The notes under the pieces were generated by a model. It was not told where the DNA came from and ran no database searches. It worked only from the letters and a program-made list of their open reading frames with translations. Shown piece by piece: positions 63,946-64,000 of a stretch of DNA of 64,000 bases; position 1 is the stretch's first letter, and each line of letters starts with the position of its first letter. Source of the stretch: Calcarisporiella thermophila CBS 279.70 (Eukaryota > Calcarisporiellomycota); the NCBI RefSeq assembly GCF_041956535.1, contig NW_027192215.1, positions 62,001 to 126,000 of the forward strand, in the 5' to 3' direction. The translations under genes and the position numbers were made by a program.

Positions 63946-64000
63946 GGCTACAAGGTAAACAAACATGTTCTATGAGATCGTGTGCTGGACTTGCCCATTG

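Noticed and set aside
1-64000. CRISPR arrays, bacterial operons, Shine-Dalgarno sites, integrons
   Set aside because: The window is eukaryotic; genes are intron-containing and monocistronic, and no regularly spaced short repeats were seen.

Overview
The window is nuclear DNA of a filamentous fungus. Genes on both strands are interrupted by short GT-AG introns (mostly 60-150 b, a few GC-AG). Their products include fungal-specific proteins: a chitin synthase export chaperone (CHS7), serine-rich GPI-anchored wall proteins, a P450-reductase fusion of the CYP505 type and a class I hydrophobin. The hydrophobin spacing and C-terminus look basidiomycete-like. Other genes (HEN1, WS/DGAT, secreted SH3b) are patchy in fungi, so I do not assign a phylum with confidence.

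Layout. 1-20 kb is gene dense: ARMC8/Gid5 (partial, -), a two-module metallothionein (+), eRF1 (-) and SPC3 (+) sharing a 176-b promoter, the DEAD-box helicase Dbp5 (+), a WS/DGAT acyltransferase (-), HEN1 small-RNA methyltransferase (+), a HAD-phosphatase of the 'Swiss Army Knife RNA repair' type (+) and a long-chain acyl-CoA synthetase (+). 20.2-28.3 kb is a visibly AT-rich, gene-poor accessory island. It holds a secreted SH3b protein, an NmrA-like gene and an intact hydrophobin, with at least one hydrophobin pseudogene, weaker relics, a duplicated block and a 178-b tandem repeat. The SH3b and hydrophobin genes share an 85%-identical core promoter.

30-64 kb is again gene dense: CYP505-like P450-reductase with an unusual N-terminal domain (+), a membrane-anchored Msc-type aldehyde dehydrogenase (-) divergent from SDH1 (+), CHS7 (+), a Sec14-like lipid-transfer protein (+), COG8 (+), an HFD1-type fatty aldehyde dehydrogenase (+), a GPI protein with a twin CX3C motif (-), WDR68/DCAF7 (+), a Kre9/Knh1-like GPI protein (-), an HSF-type transcription factor (-), a p24 cargo receptor (+), SWI3/RSC8 (+), a Gly-Lys-Val repeat secreted protein (-) and a lysine-rich secreted protein (+). 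An unidentified gene may enter from the right edge.

Two themes recur. One is fatty acids: activation, hydroxylation, aldehyde oxidation, wax/triacylglycerol synthesis and lipid transfer, dispersed among housekeeping genes. The other is the cell surface: hydrophobin, SH3b, GPI-anchored and low-complexity secreted proteins, CHS7 and p24. The points most worth following are the HEN1/HAD RNA-end pair, the hydrophobin/SH3b shared promoter with its decaying copies, and the ubiquitin-fold-like extension on the P450. Exon boundaries were derived by hand from splice signals and reading frame; every spliced model given without a caveat stays in frame to its stop.
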